64,000 bases of DNA. It comes from an uncultured Selenomonas sp. (lineage in GTDB: Bacteria; Bacillota; Negativicutes; Selenomonadales; Selenomonadaceae). The notes beneath the pieces are model-generated. The model searched no databases, had not been told where the DNA came from, and saw only the letters and a list, made by a program, of their open reading frames with translations. The translations under genes and the position numbers were made by a program. The stretch is taken from assembly GCA_905372355.1 (NCBI GenBank), contig CAJPOT010000008.1, positions 1 through 64,000 on the forward strand, written 5' to 3'. Of the stretch, positions 1 through 7,806 are shown one piece after another (the first letter of the stretch is position 1; each line of letters opens with the position of its first letter).

Positions 1-55
1 GAACTCGCGACCCCCACCTTGGCAAGGTGGTGCTCTACCACTGAGCTACTTCCGC
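1..55 (-). tRNA. tRNA-Gly (anticodon GCC), 3' end cut by the window edge
   Basis: Read on the minus strand the sequence starts GCGGAAGTAGCTCAGTGG, a typical acceptor stem and D-arm. It continues through the anticodon stem-loop with TTGCCAA (anticodon GCC, glycine) into the first part of the T-arm (GCGAGTTC) at the window edge. The last ~20 nt of the tRNA lie outside the window. Confidence 0.93.
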
Positions 56-98
56 TTGATTTGCCCGCCGCACACGCACGCGCTGACTGACAGAGTAT

Positions 99-127
99 AT
101 TCTAGCGGCTCTCGCCTCGTTTGTCAA
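99..127 (-). promoter_or_regulatory. Promoter of the tRNA-Gly
   Basis: On the minus strand TTGACA (122-127) and TAGAAT (99-104) are separated by exactly 17 bp and point at the tRNA 44 bp downstream. This is a near-consensus sigma-70 promoter. Confidence 0.7.
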
Positions 128-160
128 TACCTTTTCTGATGCTTTTCGCAACTCTCCCAT

Positions 161-712
161 TCACTGCGCATCAAAGAGCGGCAGTGCTTCCAGGAAGATC
201 AAATCTTTCCTCTCTGCCGCTTTGCCCTCCGCCAGCACGCACGCTTCACCGACGATCTTGCCGCCCGCTTTGTCTGCAAGCTCCGTCAGCGCCTTCATCG
301 AGCCGCCCGTCGACACCACATCGTCGAGAAGCAACACATTCTTCCCTGCAATGCGCGCCTTGTCCACGCCGTCGAGGCAGAGCTTCTGCACGCCCTTCGT
401 CGTAATGGAGCGATCCTCGACCCAAATGGCGTCCTCCATGTACGCCTTGACCGACTTGCGCGCGACGACGTAGCGCTTCATACCGAGACAGCGCGCGAGT
501 TCCGCCGCGAGCGGTATGCCCTTCGTCTCTGCCGTCAAAAGGACTTCCGTCTCCTTCGGTACTTTCTCAGCCAAAGCCTTTGCACAAGCATCCGTAAGCT
601 CGACGTCGCCGAGCATGATGAAGCCCGCGATCGCCAGCTCATCCGTCACATTCAAGATCGGCAGTTCCCTGCGGACGCCCGCCACTTCCAAAGTATGAAA
701 TCTCTGTGCCAT
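161..712 (-). CDS. Phosphoribosyltransferase, adenine/xanthine PRTase-like
   Basis: A 183-residue protein with the type I PRTase fold signature. The PRPP-binding loop VLLLDDVVSTGGSM lies near residues 127-140, and a flexible-loop region with AETKGIPLAAELA lies near 62-74. The family transfers phosphoribose from PRPP to a purine base in salvage. Length and motif order resemble Apt, but the base specificity cannot be read from the sequence, and a PurR-like or xanthine PRTase role is possible. ATG 712 is preceded by GGAGGG at about 10 nt. The gene stands alone, divergent from larA. Confidence 0.8.
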   Translation of the reverse strand: MAQRFHTLEVAGVRRELPILNVTDELAIAGFIMLGDVELTDACAKALAEKVPKETEVLLTAETKGIPLAAELARCLGMKRYVVARKSVKAYMEDAIWVEDRSITTKGVQKLCLDGVDKARIAGKNVLLLDDVVSTGGSMKALTELADKAGGKIVGEACVLAEGKAAERKDLIFLEALPLFDAQ

Positions 713-788
713 CGTTCAAAAGCCCTCCATCCTTCTCGTATCCTAGCGCAGGGGGCGCACATATCCTGCACTCCTCTGTATCGCCTTC

Positions 789-817
789 ATTATAATGGAA
801 TTTTCTCGCAAGCGCAA
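789..817 (-). promoter_or_regulatory. Promoter of the PRTase gene
   Basis: Minus-strand TTGCGC (812-817) and TATAAT (789-794), 17 bp apart, 77 bp upstream of the start codon at 712. It lies back to back with the larA promoter. Confidence 0.6.
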
Positions 818-826
818 TTCCTTTCA

Positions 827-856
827 TTGCCCAAGCGATTCCCTCTATGATATAAT
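827..856 (+). promoter_or_regulatory. Promoter of larA
   Basis: TTGCCC (827-832) and TATAAT (851-856) with an 18-bp spacer, about 43 bp before the larA ATG. AAAGGAG lies just before the start. Confidence 0.6.
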
Positions 857-899
857 AAGACCTGCTAAGACATAAACAATACAAAAGGAGCGTGGAATA

Positions 900-2171
900 A
901 TGCAGTTGAAAATTCCTTACAGCAAGGGCAAGATGACGATCGATGTGCCGGACGAAAACTTCCTCGGCGTACTCGAATCGCACCCCGAGGGCAAGGAACA
1001 GCCGGGCACACAGGCGGAAATCGTCGAGCGCGCACTCGACAACGTGATCGGCAGTCCAAAGCTCGAAGAACTCGTCCGTGGCAAGAAGCGCATGGTCATC
1101 ATCACGAGCGACCACACGCGCCCCGTGCCGAGCCGCGTGACGATGCCGATTCTCCTGCGCCGCATCCGCGAGGCGAACCCCGAGATCGACATCTCGATCC
1201 TCATAGCGACGGGCTTCCACCGCGCGACGACGCATGAAGAACTCGTCGATCGCTTCGGCGAGGACATCGTCAAGAACGAAAAGATCATCATCCACGATTC
1301 GCAGGATGACGCGGCGATGGCGGATCTCGGCTTCCTGCCGTCGGGCGGCAAGCTGCTCATCAACCGCGCGGCCATCGACACCGATCTGCTCATCGCCGAA
1401 GGTTTCATCGAGTCGCACTTCTTCGCAGGCTTCTCGGGCGGCCGCAAGGCGATCCTGCCCGGCATCGCTTCCGCCAAGACGGTCATGGCGAACCACTGCA
1501 GCAAGTTCATCAAGAGCGACAAGGCGCGCACGGGCATCCTCGACGGCAACCCCATCCACCGCGACATGCTCCACGCGGCAAAAGAAGCGAAGCTCGCCTT
1601 CATTCTGAACGTCGTCATCAATGCGGAGAAGGAAGTCATCGCCGCCTTTGCCGGCGACAGCCAGGAAGCGCACGTCACGGGCTGCGACTACGTGCGCACG
1701 CTCGCCGAAATCAAGCGCAACCCGTCCGATATCGTCGTATCGACGAACGGCGGCTATCCGCTCGACCAGAACATCTATCAGGCGGTCAAGGGCATGACGG
1801 CGGCCGAGGCGAACTGCAACGAGGGCGGTGTCATCATCATGGTCGCGGCCTGCAACGACGGTCACGGCGGCGAGTCCTTCTACAAGACCTTGAAGGCCGC
1901 AAAGACGCCGCGCGAACTGCTCGACCAGATCGAAGCGACGCCGCAGGAAAATACGCTGCCCGACCAGTGGGAGATGCAGATCCTCGCGCGCATCCTCGAC
2001 CGCTTCACCGTCATCATGGTCACGGATCTCTGCGATCCGCAGATGATTCGCGACATGCACATGGAGCACGCGCTGACCTTCGACGAGGCCTTGAAGCGCG
2101 CCTTCGAGATCAAAGGCAAGGACGCAAAAGTCACCGTCATCCCCGACGGCGTTTCCGTCATCGTGCGCTGA
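900..2171 (+). CDS. larA: Nickel-dependent lactate racemase family protein (LarA)
   Basis: A 423-residue protein matching the LarA/DUF2088 family, whose founding member interconverts D- and L-lactate using a covalently bound nickel-pincer nucleotide. The N-terminal half contains the SDHTRPVPS motif near residue 64 and an ATGFHR segment. The C-terminal half has VSTNGGYPLDQNIYQAVKGM, typical of the family. Length equals that of LarA. No larB, larC or larE cofactor genes are beside it, so the exact 2-hydroxy acid substrate is uncertain: many LarA homologues racemise other hydroxy acids. Its own promoter and the terminator at 2182 make it monocistronic. Confidence 0.85.
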   Translation: MQLKIPYSKGKMTIDVPDENFLGVLESHPEGKEQPGTQAEIVERALDNVIGSPKLEELVRGKKRMVIITSDHTRPVPSRVTMPILLRRIREANPEIDISILIATGFHRATTHEELVDRFGEDIVKNEKIIIHDSQDDAAMADLGFLPSGGKLLINRAAIDTDLLIAEGFIESHFFAGFSGGRKAILPGIASAKTVMANHCSKFIKSDKARTGILDGNPIHRDMLHAAKEAKLAFILNVVINAEKEVIAAFAGDSQEAHVTGCDYVRTLAEIKRNPSDIVVSTNGGYPLDQNIYQAVKGMTAAEANCNEGGVIIMVAACNDGHGGESFYKTLKAAKTPRELLDQIEATPQENTLPDQWEMQILARILDRFTVIMVTDLCDPQMIRDMHMEHALTFDEALKRAFEIKGKDAKVTVIPDGVSVIVR

Positions 2172-2181
2172 AAAGACGCTT

Positions 2182-2221
2182 GGCAACAAAAAAGGCTGCT
2201 TGCGCAGCCTTTTTTGTTGCC
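2182..2221. terminator. Bidirectional terminator between larA and the reductase gene
   Basis: A perfect 18-bp inverted repeat (2182-2199 and 2204-2221) with loop TTGC. The core GGCTGC/GCAGCC is flanked by A and T runs on both sides, so it can stop transcription from larA (+) and from the convergent flavoprotein gene (-). Confidence 0.9.
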
Positions 2222-2231
2222 TCTTTTTCAT

Positions 2232-3599
2232 TCAAGCGAAAAGATCGTTGAACGCCTCCGTCATCGTCGGGTGCGTGTAAACAGCATCCGCCAGCGTACC
2301 CGCCGTGATGCCCGCATCCATGGCGAGCTTTATGATATTGATCATTTCCTGCGACTCCGAGCAAAAGAGATGCGCCCCTAAGATCTTGTCCGTCTTTGCA
2401 TCGATGACCGCCTTCAACAACCCCGCGGGCTTTCGCAGCACCTGCGCCTTCGGGATAGCGGCAACGGCGAGCTTTCGCACGGCGACCTCGAAGCCTGCGG
2501 CTCGCGCTTCCTCCTCCGTCATGCCCACGCGAGAAAGCGGCGGGTCAAGAAACACCGAATAAGGCACGGCGCCGCGGTTCTTCGTCGTGCGTTCGCCCTT
2601 GCCGAACAGCGTATCCTTGACGATGCGGAAATCATCGAGCGAGATGTACGTGAACTGCAAACTGCCCGCGACGTCGCCCATCGCCCATATATGCTCTGCC
2701 GTCGTCCGCAGTTTCTCATCGACCGCGACCGCACCGCGCTCCGAAAGCTTTACGCCTGCCTTTTCCAACTGCAAAGCGGCAATCTCAGGCCGCCTGCCCG
2801 TCGCAACGAGAACGGCGTCCGCCGTGAGCCGACGCTCGCTGCCCGCCGCCTCGACCGTGAGCACAGCAACGCCGTCCTCATCCTTGACGCCGAGCACCTT
2901 CGCGCTCTTCACGATGGATATGCCGCGCTCTTCAAGCACTTTCTCCACGCAGGCAACGATTTCCTTGTCCTCACGCGGAATGAATTCCGCCGTATCCTGC
3001 ACGACCGTGACGTCGGAGCCGAAATTTGCATAGTAGGATGCAAACTCCAAACCGATATAGCCGCCGCCAATGACGACAAGCTTTTCAGGCAGCTTGTCAA
3101 GCTCCATCATTCCCTCGCTCGTATAGACATGCGCACTCTCCTTAAGCCCCGGAATCGGCGGCACGAAGGGCGCCGCGCCCGTATTGATGAAGATGCGCCC
3201 GGCGCGCACGATTTTTTCTCCCGTCTCCGTCACAATGCGCACCGTATGCGCATCGAGGAAGGAAGCCTCACCGTCGATGACCTCCGCTCCCGCCGCCGTG
3301 ACCTTCTCGTAATTCTTCTGGCGGAGCATCGCCGTCAGACGCCTCTTTTCAGCGATTGCTGCCCGATAGCGCGCCGCCCTCGCCGCAAAATCGCCGCCCG
3401 CCGCAGCAGAAAGCCGCGCACTGTACTCAAGCGACTTCGACGGGATGCAGGCGACATTGATGCAAGTGCCGCCGTAGCGCTCCTTCGAACGCTCGACAAG
3501 CGCTACAGACTCGCCGCGCTTTGCCAAAAGCCCCGCCAAAGTCTTGCCCGCTTTGCCGAAGCCAAGGATCAAATTCTGATATTCTCTCATTTCCTGCAT
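2232..3599 (-). CDS. FAD-dependent pyridine nucleotide-disulfide oxidoreductase (RclA/mercuric-reductase-like)
   Basis: A 455-residue class I flavoprotein disulfide reductase. An N-terminal FAD-binding segment (LILGFGKAGKTLAG) precedes the redox motif GGTCINVACIPSK with two cysteines five residues apart near 44-49. The NAD(P)H-binding motif VVIGGGYIGLEFAS follows near 175, then ATGRRP, the second FAD motif WAMGDVAGS, and a C-terminal dimer domain with THPTMTEAF in place of the lipoamide dehydrogenase HxHPT. Overall form is closest to RclA/YkgC-type reductases of the reactive-oxygen/halogen response. No pyruvate dehydrogenase genes are nearby, which argues against an Lpd role. ATG 3599 follows AAGGAGG. 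Confidence 0.82.
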   Translation of the reverse strand: MQEMREYQNLILGFGKAGKTLAGLLAKRGESVALVERSKERYGGTCINVACIPSKSLEYSARLSAAAGGDFAARAARYRAAIAEKRRLTAMLRQKNYEKVTAAGAEVIDGEASFLDAHTVRIVTETGEKIVRAGRIFINTGAAPFVPPIPGLKESAHVYTSEGMMELDKLPEKLVVIGGGYIGLEFASYYANFGSDVTVVQDTAEFIPREDKEIVACVEKVLEERGISIVKSAKVLGVKDEDGVAVLTVEAAGSERRLTADAVLVATGRRPEIAALQLEKAGVKLSERGAVAVDEKLRTTAEHIWAMGDVAGSLQFTYISLDDFRIVKDTLFGKGERTTKNRGAVPYSVFLDPPLSRVGMTEEEARAAGFEVAVRKLAVAAIPKAQVLRKPAGLLKAVIDAKTDKILGAHLFCSESQEMINIIKLAMDAGITAGTLADAVYTHPTMTEAFNDLFA

Positions 3600-3694
3600 G
3601 AAAAATCCTCCTTATTCATATATAAAAAGTACGCATAAATGCGCAGAAAAACAGCGCCATGCGCCTCATGACAAGCGAAGAAGAGCCGCGCCCT

Positions 3695-4450
3695 TCACCT
3701 CTCCCACACCTTCGTCTCTACCGCCCCCATGCCGAGTGCCGTCTTGATGCCAATACCGACGAAAGGCGCGAAGGAAAACAACATTCCCAGAATCCGCCGC
3801 ATGCCGTCCGTGCCAAAAAACCGCACGCGCATCGTGCCGCAAAAGCCACGAATCGTATGCCCTTCGATAGAAAAAGGAACGGAACGAAGCGCGTATTTAG
3901 AAAGCTGACAGGCCAGCGCCATCCGCTCCGTCAAATCCTCATCATAGAGATAAATTTCCTTGGCGAAGCGATTCCATCGCATCAAAAGGCTCTGGCAAAT
4001 CAAGAAGAAATCCGGCAGCATCACATAGCGCCCCTCGCGCTTGAACGAAGTCGGCGTGCAAAAAGAAAGCTCCGCCCCCTTGGGCGCCGCCTCCTGCAAG
4101 AAGAACGTATCGGCAATCTCCTCAAAAGAGCTTTCCGCCAACAACCTCCGCTCTCCCAGACGAACCTCATACTCCTTCTGCCGCAGGAATATGCCATCTC
4201 CTTGTCGCAAGGCCTCCCCGATCGCCTCGCCGACCTCTTCCTCCACGACGCCGATGCGCCAACGGGCGAAGCCACCCGCCTTGTCCCACGAAACGCTCTG
4301 ACTGTACGGGCGCATATCCTGTTCGTGCAGCCTCTCTACCAACTCCTTCGGCAGGCGCTCCATCAAAGCGCCGTGCAGCAACGAGCCGAAAGAGCTGACT
4401 GCACGCTCTTCCTCGGGCAGAAAGAGTGCCATCTCGAAAAGACGCATCAT
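3695..4450 (-). CDS. cas6: Cas6 pre-crRNA endoribonuclease
   Basis: A 251-residue RAMP protein with the glycine-rich C-terminal loop GIGIKTALGMGAVE diagnostic of Cas6. Cas6 cuts the repeat RNA at the base of its hairpin and leaves an 8-nt 5' handle; the repeats here end in ACGGAAAC, which fits such a handle. I chose the ATG at 4450, which overlaps the csm5 stop (ATGATGA); ATG 4447 is an alternative. It is the last gene of the csm operon, with no other gene before the reductase at 3599. Confidence 0.88.
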   Translation of the reverse strand: MMRLFEMALFLPEEERAVSSFGSLLHGALMERLPKELVERLHEQDMRPYSQSVSWDKAGGFARWRIGVVEEEVGEAIGEALRQGDGIFLRQKEYEVRLGERRLLAESSFEEIADTFFLQEAAPKGAELSFCTPTSFKREGRYVMLPDFFLICQSLLMRWNRFAKEIYLYDEDLTERMALACQLSKYALRSVPFSIEGHTIRGFCGTMRVRFFGTDGMRRILGMLFSFAPFVGIGIKTALGMGAVETKVWER

Positions 4451-5649
4451 TGCTGCACCTCCTGCATACGGCAAAGCCCCAAGATCCATACATCGCGATC
4501 CTCACGCGCCATCTTCAGCGTGCGCGGCGAGAGCCTTGCATCGAGCAGTCGGTGATCGTGCGCCGGCCTTTTCCTTCTCGCGGCACGATCCCATTCCGTA
4601 AACTTCTCATCGAGATACCCTGCAATAAAACGCCGTGCCTCCTCCTCGCTCGGCGCAAGCGCATGGGCGAGCGTCTTGCTGAGAAAACCCGTGCCGCCGC
4701 CCAAAAGGCAGTCCGCCTCCTGCGCTTCCTCGAAAAGCGGGCGATACTCCCTGTCAAACGTCCTCTCTTGCAGCCGCAAACCTTCGCGCGTGAAATTGCG
4801 CATCATATCGACGATTTCCTCCAACGAAGAAATCCCCAGCGTCCGCAGCATGGAACGATCCACCGTAATAGAAAAGCGCAGCCTGCGTCCTGCGGGCAGG
4901 CACTCGCGGAAAAGCGAAATCTTGTTTTCCCCCGCCTCGCCCTGCCGCGTCTTCGTCGTCAAATCGACCTTCTGCAGCACGATCGTTTCGCTCTCCCCTG
5001 CGACGCAGACAGCATCACTGACGCGAAGCCCGCGCAAAGCGCTCGTGACGGCATCGCCCGCACGCGTATTCGGCAGCTCCAGCGTATGAAGCGCTGTCTG
5101 CTCAAGACGCGCCATCGTCCGATTCCACAACCTTTGTTTTTCATGCAGTGCGCCTCGCGCCCCTGCGATTTCCTGCCAGAACCCGCGAAAACGCTGCGGC
5201 TCCTTCCCAATGATGCCATGGAGCAGACCCGTGCGCAGCGCACCCTTGATCGCGCTGCCCGGAATGTACGGCGCACCGTCCGGCAAGGCAATCTGGCAGG
5301 AAATATCGTTGAGCGTGTTCCTGCGATCACGCTCTGCGGTCAAGGTCGCGGCACGTGCCTTGCGCGATGCCAAGGAGCGCAGCTCCGCCTCGCTCGTCCC
5401 CGTGCCAAGAAGCCATTCCCAAAGGCTTTTCCGTTGGAAATCCCTGCGCTCGACATAGACGGCGAAACTGTCCGTCAAAGAATGCTTCTCCAGAAACGCG
5501 ATCCACTTCGACTCGTCAAGAAAGTGCACCTCGTGCCGCTTGCGGTCGTACAGATACTCAAACGCCATGAGCTTTTCGCCCGAGCCGATATGCAAAGGAG
5601 CGATGCACTCCAATTCATACTCCTTGTGGAAAAGATCGCTCATCTTCAT
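4447..5649 (-). CDS. csm5: Csm5, type III-A effector subunit (RAMP)
   Basis: A 400-residue RAMP-family protein beginning MKMSDLFHKEYELECIAPLHIGSG; the LHIGSG turn is the N-terminal RAMP signature. A central PYIPGSAIKGALRTGLLHG follows near residue 140. Csm5 caps the Csm3 backbone near the 3' end of the crRNA and is needed for crRNA maturation. ATG 5649 overlaps the csm4 stop by 4 bp (ATGA), so the longer upstream reading frame is not used. Confidence 0.87.
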   Translation of the reverse strand: MKMSDLFHKEYELECIAPLHIGSGEKLMAFEYLYDRKRHEVHFLDESKWIAFLEKHSLTDSFAVYVERRDFQRKSLWEWLLGTGTSEAELRSLASRKARAATLTAERDRRNTLNDISCQIALPDGAPYIPGSAIKGALRTGLLHGIIGKEPQRFRGFWQEIAGARGALHEKQRLWNRTMARLEQTALHTLELPNTRAGDAVTSALRGLRVSDAVCVAGESETIVLQKVDLTTKTRQGEAGENKISLFRECLPAGRRLRFSITVDRSMLRTLGISSLEEIVDMMRNFTREGLRLQERTFDREYRPLFEEAQEADCLLGGGTGFLSKTLAHALAPSEEEARRFIAGYLDEKFTEWDRAARRKRPAHDHRLLDARLSPRTLKMAREDRDVWILGLCRMQEVQQ

Positions 5650-6650
5650 ACCGTCACCCCCGCGTAGAGTCCCAAGCCATAGCGCCATACGGCATGACCG
5701 TCGCACTCGCCGAGGTCGGCGATCGTGCCTTCGATTCGCTCCGAAAAGCACGAGCCGGCATCGAGAAGATAAACGCTCGCCTTCTTCTTCGCCTCGCCGC
5801 GCGGTGCTGTGATGAAGCCGCCGCTTCGTCGCAGGCGATACTGCCCCGTCCGAACGACAGCGAGCGAAGCATCATCCGGCAATACAGAAGAAAGCGTCAT
5901 CTGCCACGGCGCCCCCTTCGCCTCCAACATGGCAAAGAGCGCTGCATCGTCCGCATATACGCCCGCCTCATCGAGAAAGATGGCGTCCTCCGCCAAGTGA
6001 AACTTTCCATAGCCGCTGCTGCGCTTGCCGCCGATTCCTGCGCAGCCGAGCCAAAGCAAAAGCTCCTGCATCCAGTCCGCATCCGCTTCATCCTCTGCAT
6101 AGACGAGAAGATACAGTCCCGCATCTGCATAAAAATCAAACTGCCCCACATAATACGGCAGCGGCTCCTCGCCACGGCAATTCACGCGCTGGCGCAAAGA
6201 CGCCGCGCCGAACTCCGCCGCCTCGGCGAAAGGCGCACCGCACTTCGCCGCCTCGACATATTCCTTCATGCGGCTCGCGCGGACGTACTTCAGCCGCTTC
6301 TTTTTCTTGCACTCGCTCGTCATGCGGCAAGCCTCGCCATAGCCCTCCGGCTTCTGCGGCAGCCCATTCAGCGCCCGCAGTAAGGGACGCGGCAAAAAGA
6401 ACTGCATCTCATCCTCCCCGTCCCTATGCCACGGCAAAAGATCGGAAAAAAGCAGCTTCCTCGCCTTGACGAGCGCGGCGAGTCTTTTCAAGCCCGTCCA
6501 TTCTCCCGCTGCGGCGAGTTCGCTGCAAAGCGCGCTGAAAAAGACGTCCGACGTGTACTCCATGCCCGCCTGCTCCAACCTGCCGCCATGTCCCGCCTGC
6601 CCGAAATGCACGGGCGTGTCGAAAGCCAAAGGATAAATTGCATAGCTCAC
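5646..6650 (-). CDS. csm4: Csm4, type III-A effector subunit (RAMP, 5'-handle binder)
   Basis: A 334-residue RAMP protein. The N-terminus (AIYPLAFDTPVHFGQAG) is followed by a segment that starts EYTSDVFFSALCSEL near residue 32, and the glycine-rich loop GIGGKRSSGYGKF lies near 203. In known type III-A complexes Csm4 holds the crRNA 5' tag and contacts Cas10. Start 6650 overlaps the csm3 stop (6647) by 4 bp, indicating translational coupling. Confidence 0.87.
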   Translation of the reverse strand: MSYAIYPLAFDTPVHFGQAGHGGRLEQAGMEYTSDVFFSALCSELAAAGEWTGLKRLAALVKARKLLFSDLLPWHRDGEDEMQFFLPRPLLRALNGLPQKPEGYGEACRMTSECKKKKRLKYVRASRMKEYVEAAKCGAPFAEAAEFGAASLRQRVNCRGEEPLPYYVGQFDFYADAGLYLLVYAEDEADADWMQELLLWLGCAGIGGKRSSGYGKFHLAEDAIFLDEAGVYADDAALFAMLEAKGAPWQMTLSSVLPDDASLAVVRTGQYRLRRSGGFITAPRGEAKKKASVYLLDAGSCFSERIEGTIADLGECDGHAVWRYGLGLYAGVTV

Positions 6651-7378
6651 GCCGATCGTCCACCCTTCGCGAGCAGCGCTTCGATGCGACGCAGCTTTTC
6701 ATCGTCGAGCGCAGGCCTCTCCCCCAAGGAAAAACACGACGCCGAAAAATCACGCAGCGATACGCGCCCGTAACCTCGCGAACCGTGCCCGCCCAGATAG
6801 TCCATCTGCAAAAGCTGCAAACCCTGCGCCAGAAGCTCCATGTCCTCCATCAACTCTTCTTCACTCTCGATGTTGTATACGAGACGAAAATCGAACTCCG
6901 CCCCCGCAGGCACACGCTCGATCTGGCGCGGATTCGCCCCCGCCGTCAGGCGATCGATGGCGTTCTCCCACTTGATCTCACCGATATACGTATCAAGCTC
7001 CATCGCATTGAATCGTGCGAAGGAATCCTCCGTCATGCGAATGTCATAAAACTGCAGCCGCGCTGGCCTGCCGCCCGCACTGCCCTTCGCCGCCGAGCCG
7101 AACAGGCGGCAGATCTCCTCCGCATCGTCCTCAATCTTATTGAGAAAATACCCGTCGGCAAAACTCCGTGCCAACAGCGTGCGCACCTTTCCTTTCAAGG
7201 AACTGCCCGGCAAAATCGGCTGCTTCGTCAGAGGATCGCGCAAAAAGGGACTGTCCACCGCCCCGATCGGCGCGAAGTCCGATGAAGCCCCGATATGAAG
7301 CCCCGTCTCGACGCGAAGCAGCGCCCGCAGATCCAGCTTGCCCTTCAACGCCTTCTGATTCGTTTCCTGCTGCCCCAT
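6647..7378 (-). CDS. csm3: Csm3, backbone RAMP subunit with target-RNA nuclease site
   Basis: A 243-residue protein with LHIGASSDFAPIGAVDSPF, in which Asp34 aligns with the catalytic aspartate of Csm3 that cuts target RNA every 6 nt. PILPGSSLKGKVRTLLA and the glycine-rich GGHGSRGYGRV near the C-terminus complete the RAMP pattern. The catalytic Asp is intact, so RNA cleavage should work. It lies 2 bp after csm2 and overlaps csm4. Confidence 0.92.
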   Translation of the reverse strand: MGQQETNQKALKGKLDLRALLRVETGLHIGASSDFAPIGAVDSPFLRDPLTKQPILPGSSLKGKVRTLLARSFADGYFLNKIEDDAEEICRLFGSAAKGSAGGRPARLQFYDIRMTEDSFARFNAMELDTYIGEIKWENAIDRLTAGANPRQIERVPAGAEFDFRLVYNIESEEELMEDMELLAQGLQLLQMDYLGGHGSRGYGRVSLRDFSASCFSLGERPALDDEKLRRIEALLAKGGRSA

Positions 7379-7380
7379 GC

Positions 7381-7806
7381 TCAGTCTCTCCCTCCGTAGA
7401 ACTTATGGTATGCGACGAGCGCCTCCATGAAATGCGCGAACTCCTCGTACTTCTTCATATCCGTGCCGATCGCCTCGATACGCTCCTTCAAGTGCGCCTT
7501 TTCCGCGAAATCCCCCACCGTCGCACGATACCTCGCCGCCTGATAAGCAAGCTTGACCTTCAAATACCTGACCTCGGAAGCAAGCGCGCTGTCCAAGATT
7601 TCCGCCTGCCCACTTTGCGTGCGGTAGACGGCGACCTTGTTCGTCAGCGCGTTGACCGCCGCCAAAAACTTGCGAATTTGACTCTTCGTCAGTTGGATCT
7701 GCTCGCGGCCCTGCCTGTCCGACCTGCGATTCAAAGACTTGACGACAGCCTCCGCTTCTCCTGCGATGTCGCGGACCGCCTCCTGCACCCTTCTCGTTTC
7801 AGCCAT
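7381..7806 (-). CDS. csm2: Csm2, small (inner-belly) subunit
   Basis: A 141-residue, mostly helical and basic protein. The segment LTKSQIRKFLAAVNAL near residues 40-54 matches the conserved LTtSqIRkfl motif of Csm2, and the C-terminus ends with a helix through YEEFAHFMEALVAYHKFYGG. Csm2 stacks inside the Csm3 filament. Its start overlaps the cas10 stop by 8 bp. Confidence 0.88.
   Translation of the reverse strand: MAETRRVQEAVRDIAGEAEAVVKSLNRRSDRQGREQIQLTKSQIRKFLAAVNALTNKVAVYRTQSGQAEILDSALASEVRYLKVKLAYQAARYRATVGDFAEKAHLKERIEAIGTDMKKYEEFAHFMEALVAYHKFYGGRD

Noticed and set aside
639-2231. A 530-residue minus-strand open frame opposite larA
   Set aside because: It is antisense to larA, rich in Arg/Asp/Val typical of a GC-rich shadow frame, and shows no recognisable domain.
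2232-3599. Dihydrolipoamide dehydrogenase
   Set aside because: The motif pattern fits the wider family, but there are no 2-oxo acid dehydrogenase genes nearby and the redox-motif context is closer to RclA-like reductases.
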